Below, one piece after another: positions 1-7,798 of a stretch of DNA of 64,000 bases; the first letter of the stretch is position 1; each line of letters starts with the position of its first letter. This DNA is from Hymenobacter aranciens (GTDB lineage Bacteria > Bacteroidota > Bacteroidia > Cytophagales > Hymenobacteraceae). The DNA is taken from positions 248,001 through 312,000 of the forward strand of contig NZ_JAUQSY010000007.1 of the NCBI RefSeq assembly GCF_030580865.1, given 5' to 3'. Under the pieces are notes generated by a model. That model was not told the DNA's origin. It saw nothing but the letters and a program-made list of their open reading frames with translations, and ran no database searches. The position numbers were made by a program, and so were the translations under genes.

Positions 1-1
1 G

Positions 2-394
2 AAGGAAATCGTGACCATCCTGCTGGCCGAGTGGCGCGACGCGCCGGCGGAGCTGAGCCTGGCCATCCGCACCACCCGCACCTCGCTGGCCAAGCGCTGC
101 GGCAACCTCGACCCCAAGACTGCCTACCGGCATATTCTGTGCCTCATCCACCATGGCTTCCTGCGCGCCAAAATCCAAATCAAGGGCGGGCTCCAGCTGC
201 TGCTGAACCCGGAATTATTCGTGTTTGAGGAACCCGCCGTGCCAAGCAAGTCCCGTCCTGCCGCCGCCCCTGCGGTGAGCGTAGCGGCCCCTGTTTCGAC
301 CACTGCGGCCCCGGCTAATCCGCTGGCGGCGCTACGAAATCTGGCCCGGGGCCTGGCTCAAAATTTCACCCAGGAACTGCGCCCGACTTCTTAA
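2..394 (+). CDS. Winged-helix-like phage protein, 5' end cut by the window
   Basis: The reading frame is open to the first base, so the visible 127-residue product starting at GTG 11 is probably the C-terminal part of a longer protein. Residues 30-75 look like a winged-helix DNA-binding fold: a DPKTAYRHI recognition-helix-like segment, then GFL and a GG-LLLNPELF wing. This pattern is common in Bacteroidota phage and plasmid replication or regulatory proteins. The tail is Ala/Pro-rich and low in complexity. It lies upstream of the primase-like gene, which fits a role in replication or early regulation. That role is inference only. Confidence 0.45.
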   Translation, partial: KEIVTILLAEWRDAPAELSLAIRTTRTSLAKRCGNLDPKTAYRHILCLIHHGFLRAKIQIKGGLQLLLNPELFVFEEPAVPSKSRPAAAPAVSVAAPVSTTAAPANPLAALRNLARGLAQNFTQELRPTS

Positions 395-430
395 AAAACT
401 CAAAGCGGGCATAAATCCCAGCTTTATGCT

Positions 431-446
431 CTAGGAACTTTCCTAG
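431..446. promoter_or_regulatory. Palindrome in the gap before the primase-like gene
   Basis: CTAGGAA-CT-TTCCTAG is a perfect 7-bp inverted repeat with a 2-nt centre, and a further AGGAAC lies about 20 nt downstream. Its place in the 234-bp gap between the winged-helix gene and the primase-like gene makes a regulator binding site plausible. No terminator-like T run follows it. Function is not shown. Confidence 0.3.
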
Positions 447-628
447 ATGTTATGAAGCATAGGAACGCCGGTTTTCGGCCGACTTTTCCACCGGCGCAGG
501 TGTGCATAAGTCGGGCTGGCTGAAAAAAAAATGACGGGGGGCGGCGCGCAGCGTCTCGCCCAGGCTTCCACCACGCCGCCGGCCGGCGTGGGTAGGGGCC
601 GCTATTTCCAAAAAATCGAAAAACGACC

Positions 629-1864
629 ATGGTACGCCTCTCGACCGCTGCCGCCAAACAGATTCCGCTGCTGGCCATCATGGCCCGGCTGGGCTGCCAG
701 CCCCTGGGCTGCGCGGCCGGCGGCAATTACTACTTCCGCTCGCCCTTTCGGGAGGAGCAGACCGCCTCCTTCGTGGTGTGCGAGCCCAAAAACGTGTGGA
801 GCGACTTCGGCGAGCCGCCCGGGCCGGGCCAGAAGGTCGCTGGCGGCGACGTGCTGGCCCTGGTGATGAAGCTCACCGGCGTGTCGCTGCCCGTGGCCAA
901 GCTCACGCTCGCGGCCTGGTCGGCCGACCTGCCCCTGCCGCTGGCCCTGCCCCCGGCGCGGCCAGCTGGCGCGACGGTGGCCACCGGCCTGCGCACCTTC
1001 ACCGACGTGCGCGTCGAGCCGCTCACCTGGGCCTCGCTGGTGCAGTACCTGAGCAGCCGCGGCATCAACTGGCCGCTGGTGCAGCGCAGCGTCCGCCATC
1101 AGGAGCACGTGCAGCAGATTTTCTACCAGGTGCAGGGGCAGCAGCGCTCGAAGCCCTACTTCGCATTGGCCTGGAAAACCGCCGGGGGCTGGGAGGTACG
1201 GAGCAAAAGTTTCCAGGGCACCATCGGCGGCAAGGGTCTCACCTGGCTGCCGGGCCACGAGCCGGGCGTGATGGTGTTTGAGGGCTTCATGGACTACTTC
1301 AGCGCGCTGACCTACTACCGCAAGTCGCACTTCCGCTGCACGGTGCTGGTGCTCAATAGCGTGAGCTTGCTCGGGGAGGCGCTGCCGCAGCTGCGGGAAG
1401 CGGAGATGATTTACTGGTTTGGCGACAACGACGCGGCCGGCATCCGGGCCCTGCACCTGCTGCGGCAGGCCGTGCCCTCGCAGTGCATCAAAGCCTTCAA
1501 TGAGTTGTACCGGGGCTTCAAGGATTTCAACGATTTCCTGACCCAGACCAGGCCCGGCAAGCCGCTGCCGCCCTGGGGCGCGGAGCCCAGCCGGCTCAGC
1601 CAAAAGGCCGAGTTCTGGCTGTGGGCCGTGTTCAAGGAGCGGGCCCCGGGCACGAAGGAGGTGGATAATATCCGGCGTAAGTGCAGCTTTTACAGCTACT
1701 CCAACGACCAGGCCGGCCTCGACCAGCTGCGGCTGCTGCGCAACCAGCTCGGCGAGCAGCTGGAGTATTACCGCCTCTGCCAGCGCCTCCCCGGCCCTGG
1801 GCGCCCTTTCCGCATTCTGGAATATGCCGGCCGGTATAGCGTGAACCCGATTGTGACGCCATGA
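629..1864 (+). CDS. Toprim-domain primase-like protein
   Basis: A 411-residue protein. Residues 30-60 (YYFRSPFREEQTASF, then WSDFG) match the core of the CHC2-type DnaG zinc-finger module, but the zinc cysteines are not evident. Residues 210-290 form a Toprim domain with the catalytic Glu in VFEGFMDYFSAL and the metal-binding DND in YWFGDNDAAGI. Such short primase-like proteins are typical of Bacteroidota phages and mobilizable elements, where they would make primers for replication. The stop overlaps the next start (ATGA), so the two genes are probably cotranscribed. The degenerate zinc finger leaves DNA recognition open. Confidence 0.75.
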   Translation: MVRLSTAAAKQIPLLAIMARLGCQPLGCAAGGNYYFRSPFREEQTASFVVCEPKNVWSDFGEPPGPGQKVAGGDVLALVMKLTGVSLPVAKLTLAAWSADLPLPLALPPARPAGATVATGLRTFTDVRVEPLTWASLVQYLSSRGINWPLVQRSVRHQEHVQQIFYQVQGQQRSKPYFALAWKTAGGWEVRSKSFQGTIGGKGLTWLPGHEPGVMVFEGFMDYFSALTYYRKSHFRCTVLVLNSVSLLGEALPQLREAEMIYWFGDNDAAGIRALHLLRQAVPSQCIKAFNELYRGFKDFNDFLTQTRPGKPLPPWGAEPSRLSQKAEFWLWAVFKERAPGTKEVDNIRRKCSFYSYSNDQAGLDQLRLLRNQLGEQLEYYRLCQRLPGPGRPFRILEYAGRYSVNPIVTP

Positions 1865-2274
1865 AACTGCCCCACCTCGACCAGCTCGTGCCGCTGGAGC
1901 GCGGCGAGGCCTGGCTGCTGGCCCGCGCCGTGCAGGTGCTTGTCGATGATGTGTACAAAGCCGAGCGGCCGGTACCAGCCTTGGAAGTGCTCATGACCCT
2001 GCCGCTGGCAGCGCTGCTGCGCAACTTGGTGCTGCGGCACCAGCGGGAGCTGCTGCGGCCGCCCAAGGCCCCGAAGCCCGGCAAGCGCCCGAAGCGGCCC
2101 AAGCCCCAAGTCTTCCGCGTGAGCTACGACCAGCTGGCCGCGCTGCACGTGCAGCGCCTGGCCCTGTTTCATGGAGGGGCGCTGTCGGAGCAGGAAAACC
2201 GCCAGCTGCAGGGCGTGGTAGGCAAGTTTCACCGGGAGTCGCTCAACCTCGACCAGCGGATACGCTTTGCTTAG
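1861..2274 (+). CDS. Hypothetical phage protein, cotranscribed with the primase-like gene
   Basis: A 137-residue basic protein starting in an ATGA overlap with the primase-like gene. It has a Pro/Lys-rich stretch (KAPKPGKRPKRPKP, around residues 66-80) between two helical halves. No domain is recognised. The tight coupling suggests a replication accessory role, but nothing in the sequence proves it. Its 3' end converges with, and slightly overlaps, the minus-strand membrane gene that follows. Confidence 0.55.
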   Translation: MKLPHLDQLVPLERGEAWLLARAVQVLVDDVYKAERPVPALEVLMTLPLAALLRNLVLRHQRELLRPPKAPKPGKRPKRPKPQVFRVSYDQLAALHVQRLALFHGGALSEQENRQLQGVVGKFHRESLNLDQRIRFA

Positions 2275-2497
2275 GTGGCGGCGGCGGCGGGGGAGGGGGC
2301 GGGTTCTCCGGTTGCGTGGCCCAGAGCAGCGTCCCCCAGACAACGCCCACGCCCGCCGCCACCAAGCCCAGCCCTAGCAGCCGCTCGCGCCACGGGGGCC
2401 AGGCGGGGTACAGGCTTGGCGCAATCAAGCACCCCAAGCCCACAATGAACAGGGCCGCGATGAGCAGCAGCCACGCGAGGAATCCAGCTAAAAACAT
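2243..2497 (-). CDS. Small two-helix membrane protein with poly-proline tail
   Basis: An 84-residue protein with hydrophobic segments at about residues 1-28 and 42-62, then ten consecutive prolines and a short basic tail. ATG 2497 is preferred over the upstream GTG at 2512 because TATTATTG, a -7-like box, ends exactly four bases before this ATG. The same spacing occurs at several other genes here and suggests a leaderless mRNA. It is transcribed away from the late genes. It may be a superinfection-exclusion or other prophage-expressed membrane gene, which is inference from location and topology only. Confidence 0.5.
   Translation of the reverse strand: MFLAGFLAWLLLIAALFIVGLGCLIAPSLYPAWPPWRERLLGLGLVAAGVGVVWGTLLWATQPENPPPPPPPPPPKQSVSAGRG
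2276..2300. repeat. GGC/GGGA low-complexity tract
   Basis: A purine-rich G-dense tract encodes the poly-proline tail of the minus-strand membrane protein. Such tracts can slip during replication and alter protein length. No direct sign of variation can be seen in a single sequence. Confidence 0.5.
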
Positions 2498-2512
2498 GGG
2501 GCAATAATACAC

Positions 2513-2766
2513 CGCTCCGAACGGCTACCGCCCGCCCGGTTTTGTCGCAAAAAAAGTGCTTCTTCAACACCCCCCCAAAAACGGCCCTCCCAGGACCATT
2601 TTTGTCGACTAAAAATTGTCGCCCGAAAACCATCTGCTTTTTATGAGACAAACCCCCGTAGCGCTGCTGGTGCGCCGGATGGACTGCCCGGCTACTGCTA
2701 CAGTCCTCCACTGAATTTACCCTTGTCCACCGCTGTTGCCCGGCCGCCTTATTTACCTCTTGGTCT
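2513..2766. promoter_or_regulatory. Divergent intergenic control region
   Basis: The gap between the minus-strand membrane gene and the plus-strand putative DNA-binding gene. It holds TTTTGTCGCAAAAA near 2540 and TTTTTGTCGACTAAAAA near 2600, which are interrupted palindromic strings resembling the intragenic repeats at 3391-3465. The TATTATTG box for the membrane gene lies at its left edge. No plus-strand -7 box is convincing. Operator sites here are inference. Confidence 0.35.
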
Positions 2767-3549
2767 ATGTCTGTTTCTACCCTCCCTGGCGCCGTTGGGC
2801 CAGCCGCTTCCTCGTCCTTTGCGCCTGTGGCTGGGCAGGGTAGGTTTGGGCTATCTAAACCTGCTAGCGCCGTGAAACGAATCGACTTTCCTGTCAAGCC
2901 CCACATCTTAAAGTACCTGGTGGTGCATCTGAAGCTCCAGCGCATCGAAGGCCAGGAGTTGGTGCTGGAGGACTACGTGCTCAGCCGCACCGGCCGCTTT
3001 GGCTTTGCGCTTACCCAACTGCTGCGCAAGCCGGCCAAGTCGGCCCGGCACGAGGCCAGCGTGGAGGACTGCACGGCCCGCCTGGGCGTGAACCTGCGCA
3101 ACTTCAGCGCCCCCTACTACGACCTGACCCAGGGCAAGCTCTCGGCCTATGCCGTTTTCCAGTTCAACGACTTTGTCGACGATTTCTTCCGGGCCGAGCT
3201 CTTCTGGTGGGTCCAGAAGGCCGTGGCCCTGCGCTCGACCATCAAGGATGCCATCTATTCGTTCATGGCCTTCTACGATATCCGCGAGGAGGACATTGCC
3301 TACGAAACCCTGCGCAAGGATGTGCAACGGAACGCCGATTTGCCCAAGCGGAAAAAAAACCAGCCGAAAGGCAAGAATTTTTCGGTGAATATGTCCCAAA
3401 AAACAGGCGGTTTGTCCCGAAAAACAGGCGGTTTGTCCCGAAAAATGGGCGTTTTGTCCCACAAGGACACGTTTGCCGCTGTACGCGAAGAGCTTATGAA
3501 GCTGCCTTTACCCCTCTTCGAGACCCAATTCTTCTATGCTGGTGCCTGA
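2767..3549 (+). CDS. Putative DNA-binding phage protein with internal repeats
   Basis: A 260-residue protein with no recognised domain. A conserved-looking core covers residues 38-195. It ends with a helical segment (FMAFYDIREEDIAYETLRKD) and a basic stretch of the kind seen in Bacteroidota phage DNA-binding proteins. Residues 210-235 are three tandem copies of an S(R/Q/H)K(T/M)G-like motif, encoded by three near-identical 18-bp DNA repeats. It is divergently transcribed from the membrane gene at 2243, the usual layout of a control or replication region. A replication initiator with an origin inside its own gene, as in lambda O, is one possibility. An activator is another. Confidence 0.45.
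   Translation: MSVSTLPGAVGPAASSSFAPVAGQGRFGLSKPASAVKRIDFPVKPHILKYLVVHLKLQRIEGQELVLEDYVLSRTGRFGFALTQLLRKPAKSARHEASVEDCTARLGVNLRNFSAPYYDLTQGKLSAYAVFQFNDFVDDFFRAELFWWVQKAVALRSTIKDAIYSFMAFYDIREEDIAYETLRKDVQRNADLPKRKKNQPKGKNFSVNMSQKTGGLSRKTGGLSRKMGVLSHKDTFAAVREELMKLPLPLFETQFFYAGA
3391..3465. repeat. Three tandem 18-bp repeats inside a phage gene
   Basis: TTTGTCCCRAAAAA-type units recur at 18-bp spacing. Related TTTTGTCG-A-rich strings occur in the upstream intergenic region around 2540 and 2600. Regular spacing inside a coding frame resembles the iterons in lambda gene O, but protein-level repeat expansion would look the same. Confidence 0.6.
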
Positions 3550-4204
3550 GTACGACCTGCGCAACCTGGTGCAGGTGCCGGCCGACAACCTGGGCGGCGT
3601 GGAGGCCTGCGTGTGGTACACCCTCGCCGCGAACCTGGTCAACTTCCCGGCCACCGGCGAGCTGGTTATCCGCGACTCGCTGCAGCTGAAGCCGGGCACG
3701 ACCTGGTACCAGGCCCTGAGCGTGCGCCGCACGGTGCGCTACAAGCAAACGCCGAAGGCCCAGGGCCGGCACGGTGACCTCTACCAGCAGCGCCTCACCG
3801 GCACGCTGGCCCGGCACACGCCCGAGCTTGCCCAGGGCTTGGAGGCGCTGGAGGGCCAGGAGCTGGTGGTGCTCTACCGCGACCTCAACGGGCACGTGCA
3901 GCTGCTGGGTACGCCCGAGCAGCCGGTGAGCTGGACGGACGTGTACGACTCGGGCACGGCCGACTTCACCAACCGCAACAACTACGACTGGACGCTGGCG
4001 GCCGACACGGTGCGCCGGGCCCGGCCCTACCTGGGCACCTGGCAGGTGGCCGGCGGCGGCCTACAGGCGGGCATCGAACTGGGCGCCGGCGCCGGCGGCA
4101 CCGTCACCATCCGCAACCGCGCGGGCCAGGTGGTGGCCACCGTGCAGGCCGGCCAAACCGTGGTGCTGCGCTCGGGCTTCCGCGTGGCCTTCTCTATTTT
4201 CTAA
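3536..4204 (+). CDS. Phage structural protein, tail-associated (tentative)
   Basis: A 222-residue, Gly- and beta-rich protein starting inside the 3' end of the preceding gene (14-bp overlap). The segment NYDWTLAADTVRRARPYLG near residue 150 and the glycine-rich C-terminus resemble small structural proteins found before tail fibre genes in Bacteroidota prophages. It stands immediately before the tail fibre and lectin genes. No catalytic motif is seen. The role as fibre connector or adaptor is inferred from order. Confidence 0.5.
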   Translation: MLVPEYDLRNLVQVPADNLGGVEACVWYTLAANLVNFPATGELVIRDSLQLKPGTTWYQALSVRRTVRYKQTPKAQGRHGDLYQQRLTGTLARHTPELAQGLEALEGQELVVLYRDLNGHVQLLGTPEQPVSWTDVYDSGTADFTNRNNYDWTLAADTVRRARPYLGTWQVAGGGLQAGIELGAGAGGTVTIRNRAGQVVATVQAGQTVVLRSGFRVAFSIF

Positions 4205-4207
4205 GTT

Positions 4208-5560
4208 ATGTCGGGTCACAACCTCCCCATCACCCCCGCCCCCACGCTCACGCCGCTGGCCTTCATGCAGAAGTGGCTACTCAAGCTCGCCGATAACGAG
4301 TTCGAGAACATCGTCGAGGAAACCCTGCGCGAACTGGTGCTCGACCTGTTCGGCACCTTTCCTACGTTCAACGGCCTCACGGTGAAGAACGTGAAGGGGG
4401 CCACCTATCCGGTACCGTTCACGGATAGCCTGGGCACCATTCCCGCCAACTACCGGGTGCTGGGCATGCAGGCGATGGCCCGCAACGGCACGGACTCGGC
4501 CACGGGTGGCGCCGGTGTGACGGCGCCGCCGGTGTACTTCCAGTTGGTGAAAGACTCGGCCGGCCTGGTCGATGCTCTGCTCGACGAGGAGCTCAACACC
4601 GTGGCCACGACGAAGGCCCGTTGGGTAAAGGTCAGCGGCTCTGACAGCGAGAAAATAGCCTCCTTCCCGGTGCTGCTGCTGGAAGACCAGGACTACGTCG
4701 CCGGCGACATCCGGCAGTACACTTTTCCCGGTGGTCAGACGCGCCTGGTGCAATGGAAAGCCGACAGCGTGGGCTACTCGCACCCAGCGCCCACCGGCCT
4801 CGACACCGACCCCATCTACCGGAACTTCGCGCCCTTGTCGAGCGGTAGCGGCGGGGGCAGTACCACGTTTGCGGGCCTGACGGACAACCCGCTGGACAAC
4901 CCGCTGCTTGCCGGGCTGCTCAACGCCCTGGCCGCGAAAGCCTCGCCCACCTTCACGGGTACGCCCACGGCCCCCACGCCGGCGGCCGGCAACAACTCCA
5001 CCCGCCTGGCCACCACGGCCTTCGTGCAAACGGCCCTGAGTGCCGTGGCCGGCGGCATCCGCCCCTGGAGCGCCAGAAGCTACGCGCAGTACGAGCCGGC
5101 TTCCGCCGGTGGGGGCATCTTCGTGGCCAAATCGGCCCATGCCAGCACCACGAGCCCCCTGCTGGATGCAGGCTGGGCCGACAAGTGGGAGGTGCTGAGC
5201 CCGCCCACGGCCCTGCGCCTGCTCGATAATCCTACGGCGGCCACTGGCGATATTTTGACGTCAGTGACCTGGAACGGCCTGCAGGAAGCGCGCTGGCTGC
5301 TGCGCAACGGCCAGCCCCGCACCATCAACCTGCCGGCTACCTTCCTCGAAAATGTGACGCGGGAGCTGCACGTGCAGACCGACACCATCGCCGGCAACGA
5401 CCTGTTATGGGCGTGGCCGGCCGGCTATACGCTGTACGTGGTGCAAGGCCGCAGCCTCTCGCCCTCGCCGGACAAGGACGGCCGCACCGGCTACACCGTG
5501 AAGCGCGAGGGCACGGAGTTCTGGGTGACGGTTGGGCCTAATTACCAACTTAAAGTATGA
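4208..5560 (+). CDS. Tail fibre protein
   Basis: A 450-residue protein. Residues 243-285 carry the hallmark phage tail-fibre repeat: ASPTFTGTPTAPTPAAG, then a block ending in LATTAFVQ, as in lambda Stf-like fibres. The N-terminal 200 residues probably form the virion attachment part. The C-terminal 150 residues are Trp- and Gly-rich and end in an apparent beta domain that may contact the host. It overlaps the next gene by ATGA. Tail fibres usually lie at the end of the late operon, but here they come before the head genes. Confidence 0.8.
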   Translation: MSGHNLPITPAPTLTPLAFMQKWLLKLADNEFENIVEETLRELVLDLFGTFPTFNGLTVKNVKGATYPVPFTDSLGTIPANYRVLGMQAMARNGTDSATGGAGVTAPPVYFQLVKDSAGLVDALLDEELNTVATTKARWVKVSGSDSEKIASFPVLLLEDQDYVAGDIRQYTFPGGQTRLVQWKADSVGYSHPAPTGLDTDPIYRNFAPLSSGSGGGSTTFAGLTDNPLDNPLLAGLLNALAAKASPTFTGTPTAPTPAAGNNSTRLATTAFVQTALSAVAGGIRPWSARSYAQYEPASAGGGIFVAKSAHASTTSPLLDAGWADKWEVLSPPTALRLLDNPTAATGDILTSVTWNGLQEARWLLRNGQPRTINLPATFLENVTRELHVQTDTIAGNDLLWAWPAGYTLYVVQGRSLSPSPDKDGRTGYTVKREGTEFWVTVGPNYQLKV

Positions 5561-6264
5561 GTGCCGCTGCCGTCGTCGGCCACCACAGCCTGACGGTGGG
5601 TGGCCCCTTTGGGGTGTATGGCCTGCAGTTTGGCTCCGGCAAGTACGCCAGTGCCAGCACGGCCATCTCCGGTAACGCCAGCCGCACCTACCTGGTGTTT
5701 GTGAAGCCCACCAAAACGCTGGGCTACGCCTGGGGCACGGCCGTGATTCCCCTTTTCTGCTCCGGCACCACCGCCACCAACCAGGACTTCACCCTGCGTT
5801 ACTATGGCAGCATCACGGCCAGCAGCTGCTACCTGGCCTTCAATGGCTGGAGCAATGACTTCAACCACTACATCACCCTGGAGGCGGAGGTCTGGACGTG
5901 CATCGCCGTGACCTACGACGGGGCGAAAGTGAAACTGTTCGTCAATGGCGTGCAGCCCATCAGTGGCACCGGCGTGCCGGCGGAGAAAGCCACGCCGGCC
6001 CTCAACACCGCCGTGGGCCCGCTGCGCTTCGGCACCGACCACAACGGGAACTCGACCGGCGCCACCTTCGCCGGCTTCCGGGTGGAGACCGTCGCCCTCA
6101 CGGCCACGCAGATACAGAGCACCATGAGCACGCTGCTGCCACCACACGCCAGCCTCTACGCGCAGTGGCCCCTCACCGAAGGCAATGGCGCCAGCGCCGA
6201 CGACAACTCGGGCAACAACCGCACGCTGACGCTGGTCGGCAGCCCGGTCTGGGTGAATTTGTAG
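5557..6264 (+). CDS. LamG/concanavalin-like lectin domain phage protein
   Basis: A 235-residue protein almost entirely made of one laminin-G-like jelly roll. The diagnostic strand pair WTCIAVTYDGAKVKLFVNG lies near residue 112, and a second half ends with YAQWPLTEGNGASADD. LamG_3-type domains bind carbohydrates or surface proteins. Position directly after the tail fibre, with an ATGA overlap, suggests a virion receptor-binding subunit. No signal peptide is present, which argues against host secretion. Confidence 0.75.
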   Translation: MSAAAVVGHHSLTVGGPFGVYGLQFGSGKYASASTAISGNASRTYLVFVKPTKTLGYAWGTAVIPLFCSGTTATNQDFTLRYYGSITASSCYLAFNGWSNDFNHYITLEAEVWTCIAVTYDGAKVKLFVNGVQPISGTGVPAEKATPALNTAVGPLRFGTDHNGNSTGATFAGFRVETVALTATQIQSTMSTLLPPHASLYAQWPLTEGNGASADDNSGNNRTLTLVGSPVWVNL

Positions 6265-6275
6265 GGACGTTTTCT

Positions 6276-6330
6276 GTCCTTTTTCGCGGGGGTAGCCGGG
6301 AGGAGCTTTGGTTCCTCTTAGCTACCCCCG
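6276..6330 (+). promoter_or_regulatory. Phage late promoter, head module, within an inverted repeat
   Basis: GTCCTTTT at 6276-6283, then exactly 21 nt, then GCTTTG at 6305-6310. The same arrangement occurs at 10094, 14349 and 20693. A perfect 10-bp inverted repeat (6287-6296 with 6321-6330) encloses the -7-like box and ends against the start codon of the protease gene. It may therefore be a regulated promoter or an operator. Confidence 0.6.
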
Positions 6331-7269
6331 ATGCTTGCACTCGTCTCCCACCTGGCTGCTTCGCCCTGGCTCATCAGCCTCGAACACGCCCACTCGTATA
6401 TGCCCCTGCTGGCCGGCCTGCTGCTGGGCCAGCAGCAGAGCCTGGCGCCGGGCCAGAACCTGGCCGAGCTGCGGGCCGCCGCTGCCCCGCGCGATTATGC
6501 CGTGACCGCTACCAGCAACGTGGTGAGCTACAGTGCCCGCGCCCAGGGGGGCGACAGCGGCACCGGCGGCGCCACCGATGGCATCCTGGTGCGCGTGCTG
6601 GGCGTGGAAGGCCCGCTGATGAAAGCCGACCAGTTCTGCGGCCCGCGCGGGCTGATGTCGCTGGCCAATGACCTGCAGCGCACGGCGAAGGATACCGACA
6701 TCAGCGCTGTGCTGCTGCGTGTCGACTCGCCCGGTGGGCAGGTGTTCGGCACCCAGAGCGTCGTCGACGGCATCCGGGCCTGCCAGGCCGCCGGCAAGCC
6801 CGTCGTCGCCCTGTGCGAGGACGGGCTCATGTGCTCGGCCGCCTACTGGATTGGGAGCGCGGCCGATACCATCATTGCCACCCACGAAACCTGCACCATC
6901 GGCTCTATCGGCGTGATGGCCAGCTGGGCCGACGTGCAGCCCTACTTCGAGAAGCTGGGCGTGGTGTTCCACGAGGTGTATGCCGAGCAGAGCACCGCCA
7001 AGAATGCCGACTTCGCCGCCGCGAAGGCCGGCGACTATCAGCCGGTGCAGGCCAACCTGACGGCCATCGCCGGCGGCTTTCTGGGCGCCGTGCAGGCCAA
7101 CCGGGGCGAGCGCCTCGACGCCAAGCTCTTCCAGAAGTCCGGCGCCAGTGCCGGCAAAACCTTCTTCGCCAGCCAGGCCGGCGACATCGGCCTCATCGAC
7201 GCCCTCGGCTCCTTCCAGGATGCCCTGGGCGAATGCGTGCGCCTGGCGCAGGCGGGCAAAAAATCCTAG
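6331..7269 (+). CDS. S49-family phage head maturation protease
   Basis: A 312-residue SppA/ClpP-fold serine peptidase. Residues 128-140 carry the RVDSPGG motif, and Ser169 in LMCSAAYWIGSAAD is the likely nucleophile. TIGSIGVMASWADVQPYFEKLGV follows, as in S49 peptidases. Phage members, such as lambda gpC relatives, cleave scaffold and capsid N-termini during procapsid maturation. A coiled-coil scaffold candidate and the capsid gene lie immediately downstream, supporting that assignment. There is no signal peptide, unlike host SppA. Confidence 0.87.
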   Translation: MLALVSHLAASPWLISLEHAHSYMPLLAGLLLGQQQSLAPGQNLAELRAAAAPRDYAVTATSNVVSYSARAQGGDSGTGGATDGILVRVLGVEGPLMKADQFCGPRGLMSLANDLQRTAKDTDISAVLLRVDSPGGQVFGTQSVVDGIRACQAAGKPVVALCEDGLMCSAAYWIGSAADTIIATHETCTIGSIGVMASWADVQPYFEKLGVVFHEVYAEQSTAKNADFAAAKAGDYQPVQANLTAIAGGFLGAVQANRGERLDAKLFQKSGASAGKTFFASQAGDIGLIDALGSFQDALGECVRLAQAGKKS

Positions 7270-7295
7270 CCACTCCCTAACCCCCAATACCTTCC

Positions 7296-7742
7296 ATGAC
7301 ACTCTTTGGAAAAAAAGACGTCGCCACCCTCACGCTCGGGGCTGCCATGCTGGCCCTGGTAGGCAAAGACACGGTCTCGGCTGAAGAAGCCGGCGCCGCC
7401 AACGAGGAGCTGAGCACGGCCGGCATCACCGGCGCCCAGCTCCTCAACCAGGCTTCCTTCAACGACCTCAGCGAAAAAGCCGGCCGCGTCGACGCCGCCG
7501 AAAAGGAGGCCGCTGACGCCAAGGCCAGCAACGAGAAGCTCTCGGCCGACCTGAAGGCGGCCAACGACGAGCTGGCCACCCTGCGCAAGAAGCCGGGCGC
7601 CACCCACACCACCCCCCGCCTGGCCGCCGGCCAAACCGACGTGGAGGCTGATGCCCCCGATGCCCACCAGCAGGCCATCGACGAGTTGCCCCACAACCAG
7701 GCGCTGGACAATCACCCCATTTTCGGCGGTAAGCCGGCCTAA
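7296..7742 (+). CDS. Scaffold-like protein
   Basis: A 148-residue acidic, Ala/Glu/Lys-rich protein. Residues 60-105 are a strongly predicted coiled coil (EKEAADAKASNEKLSADLKAA-type heptads). It sits between the head protease and the capsid gene, the classic place for a scaffold. No enzymatic motif is present. The assignment rests on order and composition. Confidence 0.6.
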   Translation: MTLFGKKDVATLTLGAAMLALVGKDTVSAEEAGAANEELSTAGITGAQLLNQASFNDLSEKAGRVDAAEKEAADAKASNEKLSADLKAANDELATLRKKPGATHTTPRLAAGQTDVEADAPDAHQQAIDELPHNQALDNHPIFGGKPA

Positions 7743-7798
7743 TCCAACGTTATCCGGGTCGCTTGACCCTCCTTATTTACCTTTTAATCAGTACTCTG

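Noticed and set aside
602..1603. Long minus-strand open frame (333 residues) opposite the primase-like gene
   Set aside because: Antisense shadow of a GC-rich coding region. It has no domain, and the plus strand has clear Toprim motifs.
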